Assembly: GCA_016125495.1 (NCBI GenBank)
Contig: WGLQ01000012.1
Location: forward strand, 70,925 to 134,924
Reading direction: 5' to 3'
DNA from: Hyphomicrobiales bacterium
GTDB taxonomy: Bacteria; Pseudomonadota; Alphaproteobacteria; Rhizobiales; RI-29
Length of the DNA stretch: 64,000 nt
Below are positions 57,027 through 64,000 of this stretch, one piece after another. The position numbers and the translations under genes are program-made. The first letter of the stretch is position 1. Each line of letters opens with the position of its first letter. The notes beneath the pieces are model-generated. The model ran no database searches, was not told the DNA's origin, and worked only from the letters and a program-made list of their open reading frames with translations.

Positions 57027-57440
57027 ATGGTCGCCCGCCCGGCCCTCCTCGAGGCCGCTCTCTATGCCGATGATCTCGATGCAGCCGAGCGCTTCTATGC
57101 CGGAGTGCTCGGCCTCGAGGTGGTGGTTCGTTCGTCCGGCCGCCATGTTTTCTTCCGCCTCGAGGGCGCCATGCTGCTGGTCTTCGACCCTGCCGGATCG
57201 GCGGCCGTTCCGGGCGACGCGCGACTTCCGGTGCCGCCGCATGGAGCGAACGGCCCGGGCCACGTCTGCCTTGCCGCGAGCGCGGCGGAAATCGAGGGCT
57301 GGCGGCACAAGCTGACGGCGGCCGGCGTGGCGATCGAGGCCGATTTCGATTGGCCGGGGGGTGGCCGCTCGATCTATTTTCGCGACCCGGCTGGCAATTC
57401 GATCGAGATCGCCGAGCCACGCATCTGGGGCTTTTCATGA
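57027..57440 (+). CDS. VOC-family (glyoxalase/bleomycin-resistance fold) protein
   Basis: A 137-residue protein with two beta-alpha-beta-beta-beta modules. The first starts [28 protein letters not shown]. The second contains [22 protein letters not shown] and [17 protein letters not shown] potential metal site is formed by the His in GPGHVCL and the Glu in NSIEIAEP. Family members include glyoxalases, dioxygenases and resistance proteins. It overlaps the rdgB start as ATGA, so it is translated together with the nucleotide-pool enzyme. No substrate can be assigned. Confidence 0.85.
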   Translation: MVARPALLEAALYADDLDAAERFYAGVLGLEVVVRSSGRHVFFRLEGAMLLVFDPAGSAAVPGDARLPVPPHGANGPGHVCLAASAAEIEGWRHKLTAAGVAIEADFDWPGGGRSIYFRDPAGNSIEIAEPRIWGFS

Positions 57441-58072
57441 GTTCGGGAAATTTCGCTCCGCTCCGCTCCGGCCAGAGGCTGCTCGTTGCCAGCCACAACC
57501 CCGGCAAGGTCCGCGAGATCCGCGACCTCGTCACCCCCTATGGCCTGGAAGCCGTTTCGGCCGAAGCCCTCGGCTTGCCGGAGCCCGATGAGACCGAGGA
57601 GACGTTTTCCGGCAATGCGCGTCTCAAGGCCGTTGCGGCGGCGGTGGCATCGGGCCTACCCGCGCTCGCCGACGATTCGGGCCTCGAAGTCGCCTGTCTG
57701 GACGGTGCACCGGGCATCTATTCGGCGCGCTGGGCGGGGCCGGGCAAGGACTTCGCATTCGCCATGGCGAAGGTCCGGGAGGCCGTCACTGCGCGCCTCG
57801 GCTGGGAGCCGCCCGGGCCCATTGCCAACTTCACCTGCGCCCTCTGCCTCGCCCTGCCGGATGCCGGCGACAGGGTCTTCGAGGGAAAGGTCTTCGGTCA
57901 CCTGGTCTGGCCGCCGCGGGGTGCCAACGGTTTCGGCTATGACCCGATGTTCGTGGCCGAAGGCATGCGCGAGACGTTCGGAGAGCTGGAGCCCGCCCGC
58001 AAGCACGCCATCAGCCACCGCGCCGCCGCCTTCCGAAAGTTCGTCGCGAACGCCCTGGGCGACCATGGTTGA
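57437..58072 (+). CDS. rdgB: XTP/dITP diphosphatase (Ham1/RdgB)
   Basis: Hydrolyses non-canonical purine triphosphates such as dITP and XTP. The 211-residue protein has the substrate motif [25 protein letters not shown], the active-site [40 protein letters not shown] and [14 protein letters not shown]. The start overlaps the VOC stop by four bases and its stop overlaps hemW by eight. All three are tightly coupled. Confidence 0.95.
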   Translation: MSSGNFAPLRSGQRLLVASHNPGKVREIRDLVTPYGLEAVSAEALGLPEPDETEETFSGNARLKAVAAAVASGLPALADDSGLEVACLDGAPGIYSARWAGPGKDFAFAMAKVREAVTARLGWEPPGPIANFTCALCLALPDAGDRVFEGKVFGHLVWPPRGANGFGYDPMFVAEGMRETFGELEPARKHAISHRAAAFRKFVANALGDHG

Positions 58073-59333
58073 GCCGGTTCATCGCGGCACCTTCACCGCG
58101 TCCCGCCGGTCGTCCGAGGCCGGCGCCCCATCGCCCGACGATCCGGGCTTCGGCATCTATGTCCATTGGCCGTTCTGCGCCTCCAAATGCCCCTACTGCG
58201 ACTTCAACAGCCACGTCCGCCGCACACCGCTCGAGCACGACCGATTTCGCAGCGCCTACCTCGCCGAACTGTCGACGCTCGCCGGGCGCAGTCGGGCGAG
58301 GGCGGTCACCAGCATCTTCTTCGGAGGTGGCACGCCGTCGCTCATGGAGCCGGCCACCGTCGCGGCGGTGATCGACGCGGTTGCGGATCGTTTCGGGCTC
58401 GCTTCGGGCGCGGAGATCACCCTCGAGGCCAATCCCTCGAGCGTCGAGGCGGGCCGCTTTGCTGGTTATCGGACCGCCGGCGTCAACCGCGTCTCGCTCG
58501 GCATCCAGGCGCTGGTCGACGCGGACCTCGCGCGGCTCGGCCGGCTGCACACCGCGAGCGAGGCGCGTGCCGCCATGGCCGTCGCGCTGACGACCTTCGA
58601 GCGCGTTTCTTTCGATCTCATCTACGCCCGGCCGGGTCAGACGCCCGAAGCCTGGGCGCGTGAACTCACCGAGGCCCTCGATATGGCGGCCGGCCATCTT
58701 TCGCTCTACCAGCTCACCATCGAGCCCGGTACGCCGTTCGAGGCGCTGCACGCCGCGGGCCGCCTTGTCGTGCCGGATCCGGAAAGCGCGGCTGGGCTTT
58801 ACGAATTGACCGGCGAGTTGACCACCGCCGCCGGTCTCGAGGCCTATGAGGTCTCGAACTACGCGCGCCCCGGCCAGGAGAGCCGGCACAACCTGCTCTA
58901 TTGGCGCAATGGCGCCTACATCGGCATCGGCCCTGGTGCCCATGGTCGGCTGGAACGCGCAGGCCCCGCCCCTCATGGCCGCGTCGCCACCGAAAGCGAG
59001 CGCCAGCCCGAGCGCTGGCTGACGCGTGTCGAGGAGGTCGGTCATGGCGTCACCCGTGAGGCGGAATTGACGTCCTCGGAAATGGCCGACGAGATGTTGG
59101 TGATGGGCCTGCGGCTCACCGAGGGGATTTCGCTCGCCCGCCTCGCGGAGATCTCCGGGCTGGCGCTCGCCCCGGCGTTTCTCGGCAACCTCGAGCGCCA
59201 GGGCTTGGTGAATTGGGATCGCGCGGCGGGCCGGCTCGCGGCAACCCCATCCGGTTTGCTCGTTCTGGACAGCCTGCTGGTCGAGCTTTCCCGTGGGCTG
59301 CGCCCGGTACCGCCGCCCGCGCCCGCCGTCTGA
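58065..59333 (+). CDS. hemW: Haem chaperone HemW (radical SAM, HemN-like)
   Basis: A 422-residue radical SAM protein with the cluster motif CASKCPYC (Cys38, 42, 45). The next aromatic position is Phe47, where true HemN has a fourth Cys. HemW binds haem for delivery to respiratory enzymes and lacks coproporphyrinogen oxidase activity. Other motifs are [34 protein letters not shown] and [11 protein letters not shown]. The ATG overlaps rdgB by eight bases. It converges with the lipoprotein gene. Confidence 0.93.
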   Translation: MVEPVHRGTFTASRRSSEAGAPSPDDPGFGIYVHWPFCASKCPYCDFNSHVRRTPLEHDRFRSAYLAELSTLAGRSRARAVTSIFFGGGTPSLMEPATVAAVIDAVADRFGLASGAEITLEANPSSVEAGRFAGYRTAGVNRVSLGIQALVDADLARLGRLHTASEARAAMAVALTTFERVSFDLIYARPGQTPEAWARELTEALDMAAGHLSLYQLTIEPGTPFEALHAAGRLVVPDPESAAGLYELTGELTTAAGLEAYEVSNYARPGQESRHNLLYWRNGAYIGIGPGAHGRLERAGPAPHGRVATESERQPERWLTRVEEVGHGVTREAELTSSEMADEMLVMGLRLTEGISLARLAEISGLALAPAFLGNLERQGLVNWDRAAGRLAATPSGLLVLDSLLVELSRGLRPVPPPAPAV

Positions 59334-59345
59334 TTGCTCGCCGTC

Positions 59346-60683
59346 CTAGTAGGTGGCCGGTGCCGCGGGCACCCCGGAATAGAGCGCCGGACCGAACGAC
59401 GTCGGCGCGGGATCGACGAGACGCGGTCCGAACTTCTGCACCTCGAGAACGGCGAGGCCGCGATCGGACGTGCCCTCGGCGGTCAGCCGGAACAGGCCGT
59501 CGATCCCGGCAAACCCGCTCGGCCGCGTCAGGTTGGCGGCGGTGAAGCGCTGGCCGGCGGGGTTGGCCGAGAGTGCAATGGCGAGGCTGACGGCGTCGTG
59601 CGCGACACTGGCGATGCGCGGCGGCACGCTGCCATAGGTGGCACTGAAGCGGCTCGTGAATTCGCGCCAGCCATCGGGATCGGGCGCCGGATACCATGCG
59701 CCGACGAGTGCCTCCTGCTGGCCGACCGCCGGGAAGTCCCAATCGCTCGTGCCGATGAGGCGCAGCTTGCGCGTGTCGATGTCGTTGTAGGGCAACAGGG
59801 TGGCGAGGGTCGGCAAGCTGTCCTGACCGCCCGCGATGAGCAGCACGTCTACGGGGCGTCCGCTGTTGCTGGCCCTGGTCATGGTGTCTTTGACGCGCTT
59901 GACCGGATCGAGCATGCCGTTGGCGTCGAGCGGGTAGCTCTGCACCGTGGCGACCGTACCGCCGTTTCGCCGCACCGCGATGTCGAGGGCGGCGGCGAGC
60001 CGTTGGCCATATTCGGATTGCGGCAAAAGGGCTGCGTAGTTGCGCCCGCCCTGCTGGCTGGCGAAGCCGACGACCCGCGAGATGTCCTCGCCCGGCATGA
60101 AGCTCAGCAGGTAAACCCCGTTGCCGGCGACTGCCCGGTCCGTCGAAAAGGCGATGACCGGCACGTTCGCCGGGCGCGCGACGGCGGCGGCCGCCTCGAC
60201 GCTCTTTGCGAACAGCGGCCCGATGATGAGTTCGGCGCCCGCCGCGATGGCCTCCTGCGCCGCCTGCCGCGCGCCTTCCGCCGTGCCGGCCGTGTCTTTG
60301 GTGAACAGCAGTACGTTCGGGTTGTTCTGCTCGAAGAGCGCGAGTTCCCCAGCTTGCTTGAGGCCTTTGGCCACTTTTCCGGCGGGGCCCGTGGCCGACA
60401 GCGGCAGCAGCATGGCCACCTTGACGGGCTGCTGTAGCCCGAGCGCCACCTCGGCCCCGCTGGGCGGCGCCACGTTGGCGGTGCTGCTCGAGGGTTGGTT
60501 GACGCCGGGGCCGCTTACGGCACATGCCGCGAGCACGACACCGGCCACGCCGACGGCGACAACGGCACGCGCGCGCATCATGCACGCCCGGACGCCGGAC
60601 GCTGCTGCGCGCGCGAGGTCCGCCGCGCGATTGCGTGGGCGCACTCCAGCGGTCATGAGGCGCACGAGATGCATTGCGATCAC
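59346..60683 (-). CDS. Penicillin-binding-protein activator, LpoA-like lipoprotein
   Basis: A periplasmic-binding-protein-fold lipoprotein of up to 445 residues. The lipobox VVLAAC follows the hydrophobic run AVVAVGVAGVVLAA. The fold shows KVAMLLPLSATGPAGKVAKGLKQAGELALF, AELIIGPLFAKSV, and VPVIAFSTDRAVAGNGVYLLSFMPGEDI. Bacterial homologues of LpoA stimulate class A PBPs at the outer membrane. The longest start is GTG at 60683, with GGGGACG upstream. An ATG at 60581 gives a better-sized signal peptide but lacks a ribosome site. It is divergent from rsmI, as in many Rhizobiales. Confidence 0.85.
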   Translation of the reverse strand: MIAMHLVRLMTAGVRPRNRAADLARAAASGVRACMMRARAVVAVGVAGVVLAACAVSGPGVNQPSSSTANVAPPSGAEVALGLQQPVKVAMLLPLSATGPAGKVAKGLKQAGELALFEQNNPNVLLFTKDTAGTAEGARQAAQEAIAAGAELIIGPLFAKSVEAAAAVARPANVPVIAFSTDRAVAGNGVYLLSFMPGEDISRVVGFASQQGGRNYAALLPQSEYGQRLAAALDIAVRRNGGTVATVQSYPLDANGMLDPVKRVKDTMTRASNSGRPVDVLLIAGGQDSLPTLATLLPYNDIDTRKLRLIGTSDWDFPAVGQQEALVGAWYPAPDPDGWREFTSRFSATYGSVPPRIASVAHDAVSLAIALSANPAGQRFTAANLTRPSGFAGIDGLFRLTAEGTSDRGLAVLEVQKFGPRLVDPAPTSFGPALYSGVPAAPATY

Positions 60684-60980
60684 CCGTCCCCAAGGATCGA
60701 CGCGACAGTTCCGTTGGCCTCTCGTGGTGAGCTAGCCGCTTTGCGGCCTGCTTGCCAATTGTGACCACGCCCAGCTAGCACCATTTGGCCGGCGAGCGTG
60801 GCCAAAAAACGGTCACGCCCGAGGCCTGGATGCATCAGCGACCATTTCAATCGCGCAGATTCGGCTTGTACGTTCAATATCGAAGGTAGGAACAACTCGA
60901 TTGCCCGTACGCGAAACCGCAAAGCCGCCGCGCCCACGCGGCCATTGCGCCACATCGTGCGGCGGACCTGGAGTGCCGAT

Positions 60981-62048
60981 ATGAGCGAGGAGACCGGCAA
61001 TGCTCCGGCGTCGGACTCTGTGACCGATGGCTCCGCCGCGTCGTTTGCGCCTGGAACGCGGGAGGCGCGGGCGCTGGCCGCCGCTGCCCGCCTACTCACC
61101 ATCCAGCTCCTGCGGCCGCCCGCGCCGGGTCTGCACCTCGTTGCCACTCCCATCGGCAATCTCGGCGACATCACCTTGCGCGCCATCGCCGTCATGGCGC
61201 TCGCCGATTGCCTCTACTGCGAGGATACCCGCCACACCCGCAAGCTCCTCGAGCAATGCGGCATCGATCGCCAGCTCCAGGTCTACGAGGACCATGGTGC
61301 CGAGCGTGAGAGGCCTCGCATCCTGGCGGCTCTGGCCAGCGGTGCCTCGGTGGCGTTGGTCTCCGATGCCGGCATGCCGCTCGTCTCCGACCCTGGCTAC
61401 AAGCTGGTGCGTGAGGCCCTCGCCGCCGGCCATGACGTCAGCGTCGTTCCCGGCGCCTCCTCCGCACTCGCCGCCCTCGTCGTTTCGGGCCTTCCGACCG
61501 ATCGCTTCATGTTCGAGGGGTTCCTGCCCTCGCGCCAACTCGCCCGGCGTCAGCGCCTCGAGGCGCTGCGCGCGGCCGATCTGCCGGTCATCCTGTTCGA
61601 GGCCCCCAATCGCCTCGCAGCGCTCCTGGCCGACGGCCGCGAAATCCTCGGCGACCACCGCACCGCCGCTGTCGCCCGCGAGTTGACCAAGCGCTTCGAG
61701 GAGGTGCGTCGCGGCTCGCTCGCCGAACTCGCCGAATGGGCCTCGGCGACGCCACCGCGCGGAGAGGTCTGTGTCGTCCTCGGTCCCGCCGTCCCGGGCG
61801 AGGTGACGGATGCGATGATCCGCGAGCGGCTCGCCGCCATGCCGGCCGACCTCTCGCAACGTGATGCTGTCCGCCTCGTCGCCGCCGACCTCGGCGTGTC
61901 GCGCGGTCGGGTCTACGATCTCAGCCTCGGCAAGGAGGCGCCGCCCGCGCCGGGCGCCGCGCCTGTGGCCGGTCCACCCCCCATTGCAGACCTGCCACCC
62001 TCTGGCCCGCGCCCGTCGCGAATGCGCGGGCGCTCGAAGGACCGATGA
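60981..62048 (+). CDS. rsmI: 16S rRNA (cytidine-1402-2'-O)-methyltransferase
   Basis: Methylates C1402 of 16S rRNA with S-adenosylmethionine. The 355-residue protein has the tetrapyrrole-methylase fold: LHLVATPIGNLGDITLRAI, YCEDTRHTRKLLEQC, ALVSDAGMPLVSDPGYKLV, VVPGASSALAALVVSGLPTDRF and FEGFLP. A C-terminal Pro/Ala-rich tail follows. The ATG at 60981 has GGAG eight bases upstream. It overlaps yraN by four bases. Confidence 0.95.
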   Translation: MSEETGNAPASDSVTDGSAASFAPGTREARALAAAARLLTIQLLRPPAPGLHLVATPIGNLGDITLRAIAVMALADCLYCEDTRHTRKLLEQCGIDRQLQVYEDHGAERERPRILAALASGASVALVSDAGMPLVSDPGYKLVREALAAGHDVSVVPGASSALAALVVSGLPTDRFMFEGFLPSRQLARRQRLEALRAADLPVILFEAPNRLAALLADGREILGDHRTAAVARELTKRFEEVRRGSLAELAEWASATPPRGEVCVVLGPAVPGEVTDAMIRERLAAMPADLSQRDAVRLVAADLGVSRGRVYDLSLGKEAPPAPGAAPVAGPPPIADLPPSGPRPSRMRGRSKDR

Positions 62049-62476
62049 GCGGCCCGGACCCGCGGGAGCGGCCCGGGTGGGGGGCCGAACGGCTCGCCGA
62101 GCGCCGCCGGCGCTACCGGGTGGGCCTTGCGGCCGAATGGCTGGCGGTGCTGCTGCTGACCTGCAAGGGCTACCGCATCCTCGCGCGCCGCCATCGCACG
62201 CCGGTCGGCGAGATCGACATCGTCGCGCGGCGTGGGACCACCATAGCCTTCGTCGAGGTCAAGCGCCGTGACAGCGAAGAAGCTGCCATAGCCGCATTCA
62301 CGCCGCGCCAGGCGCGCCGGCTGGTGCGCGCCGCCGAACACTATCTGGCGGGCCGTCCGCGCCTTTCCCACCTCGCACCGCGCTTCGATCTGGTGACGGC
62401 GCGGCCGGGCCGGCTGCCGTCTCATCGCGCGGGCTTCATCGGTGCCTTCGATCGCTCGGGGCTCGATGGCGTTTGA
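62045..62476 (+). CDS. yraN: YraN family (UPF0102) endonuclease-like protein
   Basis: A 143-residue protein with the restriction-endonuclease-like core: GLAAEWLAVLLLTCKGYRILARRHRTPVGEIDIVARRGTTIAFVEVKRR. The catalytic pattern (Glu, then D-x-V, then ExK as EVK) is intact. Function is not settled in the family; DNA or RNA cleavage in recombination has been suggested. It starts with ATGA over the rsmI stop. gshB lies 102 bases downstream. Confidence 0.92.
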   Translation: MSGPDPRERPGWGAERLAERRRRYRVGLAAEWLAVLLLTCKGYRILARRHRTPVGEIDIVARRGTTIAFVEVKRRDSEEAAIAAFTPRQARRLVRAAEHYLAGRPRLSHLAPRFDLVTARPGRLPSHRAGFIGAFDRSGLDGV

Positions 62477-62578
62477 CATTGTCGCTGGGCGCGCGTTTCG
62501 TCCCGCGACCGGGCAGCCGCGCGCCGTTGCTGGGCGTGTCGGCAGCATTTCGCAAGGACAGGGATCGGGGAGGTGGCA

Positions 62579-63526
62579 ATGGGTTTGCGCGTCGGTGTTC
62601 AGATGGACCCCATCGAGCGGATCGCGATCACTGGCGATTCGACGTTCGCGATGATGCTGGAGGCCCAGGCGCGCGGACACGAACTCTTCTACTTCCAGCC
62701 GGCCACTGTCACGCTGGACCAGGGTCGGTTGATGGCGACCGGCTCGAACGTGCTGGTTCGCGACGTCGTCGGCTCCCATGCCAGTCTCGCCGAGCCCCGG
62801 CGCCAGGATCTCGGCGCTCTCGACGTCGTCCTGCTCCGCCAGGACCCTCCTTTCGACATGTCCTACATCACCAACACCCACCTGCTCGGGCGCATTCATC
62901 CCCGCACGCTCGTGGTCAACGACCCGGCTCACGTGCGCAACGCACCCGAAAAACTTTTCGTCCTCGATTTCGCCGATCTGATGCCCCCGACCATGGTGAC
63001 GCGGAGCCTCGAGGAGGTGCGCCGCTTTCGCGACCGCCACGGCGACATCATCGTCAAGCCGCTCTACGGCAACGGTGGCGCCGGCGTTTTTCGACTCGCG
63101 TCGGAGGATTCCAATCTCAATGCGCTCGTCGAGTTGTTCCAGTCCATGTCGCGCGAGCCCTTCATGGTGCAGCAGTACCGGCCGGAGGTGCGCGACGGCG
63201 ACAAGCGGATCATTCTCGTCGACGGAGAGTTCGCGGGCGCCATCAACCGCGTTCCCGCGAGTGGGGAGACGCGCTCCAACATGCACGTCGGCGGTCGTCC
63301 CGAGCCCATCGCGTTGACGGCACGCGACGAGGAGATTTGCCTTCGCCTCGGTCCGGCGTTGCGTGAGCGCGGCCTCCTCTTCACCGGCATCGACGTCATC
63401 GGCGATTACCTGACGGAGATCAATGTCACGTCGCCGACAGGAATTCGCGAGGTCAAGCGCTTCGGCGGCAACGACATCGCGGCCATGATCTGGGATGCCA
63501 TCGAGCGCCGCCGCGCGGCCGCCTGA
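62579..63526 (+). CDS. gshB: Glutathione synthetase
   Basis: Joins gamma-glutamylcysteine and glycine with ATP. The 315-residue ATP-grasp protein has [78 protein letters not shown] and [20 protein letters not shown]. The last of these carries the metal-binding Glu and Asn. The ATG at 62579 has GGAGG six bases upstream; a GTG two codons earlier is less likely. It ends the rsmI-yraN-gshB unit. Confidence 0.96.
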   Translation: MGLRVGVQMDPIERIAITGDSTFAMMLEAQARGHELFYFQPATVTLDQGRLMATGSNVLVRDVVGSHASLAEPRRQDLGALDVVLLRQDPPFDMSYITNTHLLGRIHPRTLVVNDPAHVRNAPEKLFVLDFADLMPPTMVTRSLEEVRRFRDRHGDIIVKPLYGNGGAGVFRLASEDSNLNALVELFQSMSREPFMVQQYRPEVRDGDKRIILVDGEFAGAINRVPASGETRSNMHVGGRPEPIALTARDEEICLRLGPALRERGLLFTGIDVIGDYLTEINVTSPTGIREVKRFGGNDIAAMIWDAIERRRAAA

Positions 63527-63607
63527 GGGCGGCTCGCCGAAAGCTTGGGGGGGGATTGTTGTCCCTTGGAGCGACCCGGCGGCCCCCGCCCGTTGTCGAG
63601 GCAGGCG

Positions 63608-64000
63608 TCAGCCAGCTTCGCCCCGCAGTGGACGGGCAAGGAGCGCCCCGATCGCGCCGTCGACGTTGATCTCTCCGCGAACCAACATGGCGACCGCCGC
63701 GGTGATCGGCAGATCGAGCCCGAGCTTGCGGGCCATGGCATCGGCCGCCAGCGCCGTCGCCACCCCTTCGCTCACCGCGCGCCGCGCCCCGAGCACCTCC
63801 TCGAGCCCGCGCCCCTCGGCCAGCGCGAGCCCGAGCGACATGTTGCGCGATTTGGCATTCGAGCACGTCAGCATGAGGTCGCCGAGCCCGGCGAGCCCGG
63901 TGAGCGTGTCCGCCCGCGCCCCGAGCGCGCAGGCGAGCCGGCTCAATTCGGCGAACCCGCGCGTGACGAGGCCGGCGTGCGCGCTGGCCCCGAGATGTCG
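63608..64000 (-). CDS. gpsA: Glycerol-3-phosphate dehydrogenase [NAD(P)+], C-terminal part (cut by window end)
   Basis: Only the last 130 or so codons are in the window; the gene continues past 64000. The C-terminal helical domain is clear: TLTGLAGLGDLMLTCSNAKSRNMSLGLALAEG. RRAVSEGVATALAADAMARKLGLDLPITAAVAMLVRGEINV follows. These carry the substrate-binding residues of the family. It makes sn-glycerol 3-phosphate for phospholipid synthesis. It converges with gshB, with 81 bases between stops and no clear terminator. Confidence 0.92.
   Translation of the reverse strand, partial: RHLGASAHAGLVTRGFAELSRLACALGARADTLTGLAGLGDLMLTCSNAKSRNMSLGLALAEGRGLEEVLGARRAVSEGVATALAADAMARKLGLDLPITAAVAMLVRGEINVDGAIGALLARPLRGEAG

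Overview
The window is chromosomal DNA from a high-GC alphaproteobacterium, most likely a member of or close to the Rhizobiales/Hyphomicrobiales. Several things suggest this: the lptC-lptA-lptB-rpoN-hpf-ptsN string, the hrcA-grpE pair divergent from rph-rdgB-hemW, the rsmI-yraN-gshB string facing a penicillin-binding-protein activator, an Hsp20-DUF1150 pair, an NrnC-type nanoRNase, a fused coaBC, and a mesaconyl-CoA hydratase typical of the ethylmalonyl-CoA pathway. No plasmid or phage backbone, insertion sequence or CRISPR array was seen.

Layout. 1-5.3 kb: 2-hydroxyacid dehydrogenase, cyclic-nucleotide-binding patatin lipase, moeB and cysK. 5.4-14.7 kb (minus strand): coaBC-dut, then the translation block infC, DMT transporter, rpmI-rplT, pheS, a membrane protein and pheT. 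infC starts with AUU and has its own promoter and terminator. 14.7-21.7 kb: glycosyltransferase, alpha/beta hydrolase, an FzlA-like GST with queG and an epimerase, uppP, and an NDUFA9-like protein. 21.9-28.3 kb: tRNA-Leu(CAG), nrnC, LPS-transport genes, sigma-54 and its usual companions. 28.4-34.5 kb (minus): DUF1150, Hsp20, sdhCDA with no sdhB behind it, a renalase-like flavoprotein and mesaconyl-CoA hydratase.

34.9-43.2 kb is the accessory stretch. It starts at tRNA-Ala(GGC). A cluster of TGTCACGCAC motifs, a hypothetical gene with no clear 5' end, and a Doc/RHH toxin-antitoxin pair follow directly. Next come core-like genes: a SUOX-fold periplasmic protein, a fused TRAP permease and a TAXI binding protein. 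The stretch ends with a low-GC cassette containing a ThsB/TIR-like gene, a RipA-like membrane-protein gene interrupted by an in-frame amber codon, and a two-TM protein. This cassette is the best candidate for an undescribed, probably defensive, system.

43.2-64 kb returns to core genes: glutamine amidotransferase-SDR, TerB-like protein, a hydrolase-like membrane protein, pyrF, dnaK-dnaJ, alkB, a DUF4337-like protein, an SPFH protein, hrcA-grpE, rph-VOC-rdgB-hemW, LpoA-like lipoprotein, rsmI-yraN-gshB, and the 3' part of gpsA cut by the window end. Most operons are tightly packed with ATGA or 8-bp overlaps. Several genes appear to use TTG or GTG starts. All functional names rest on reading motifs and remembered family sequences; no database search was run.
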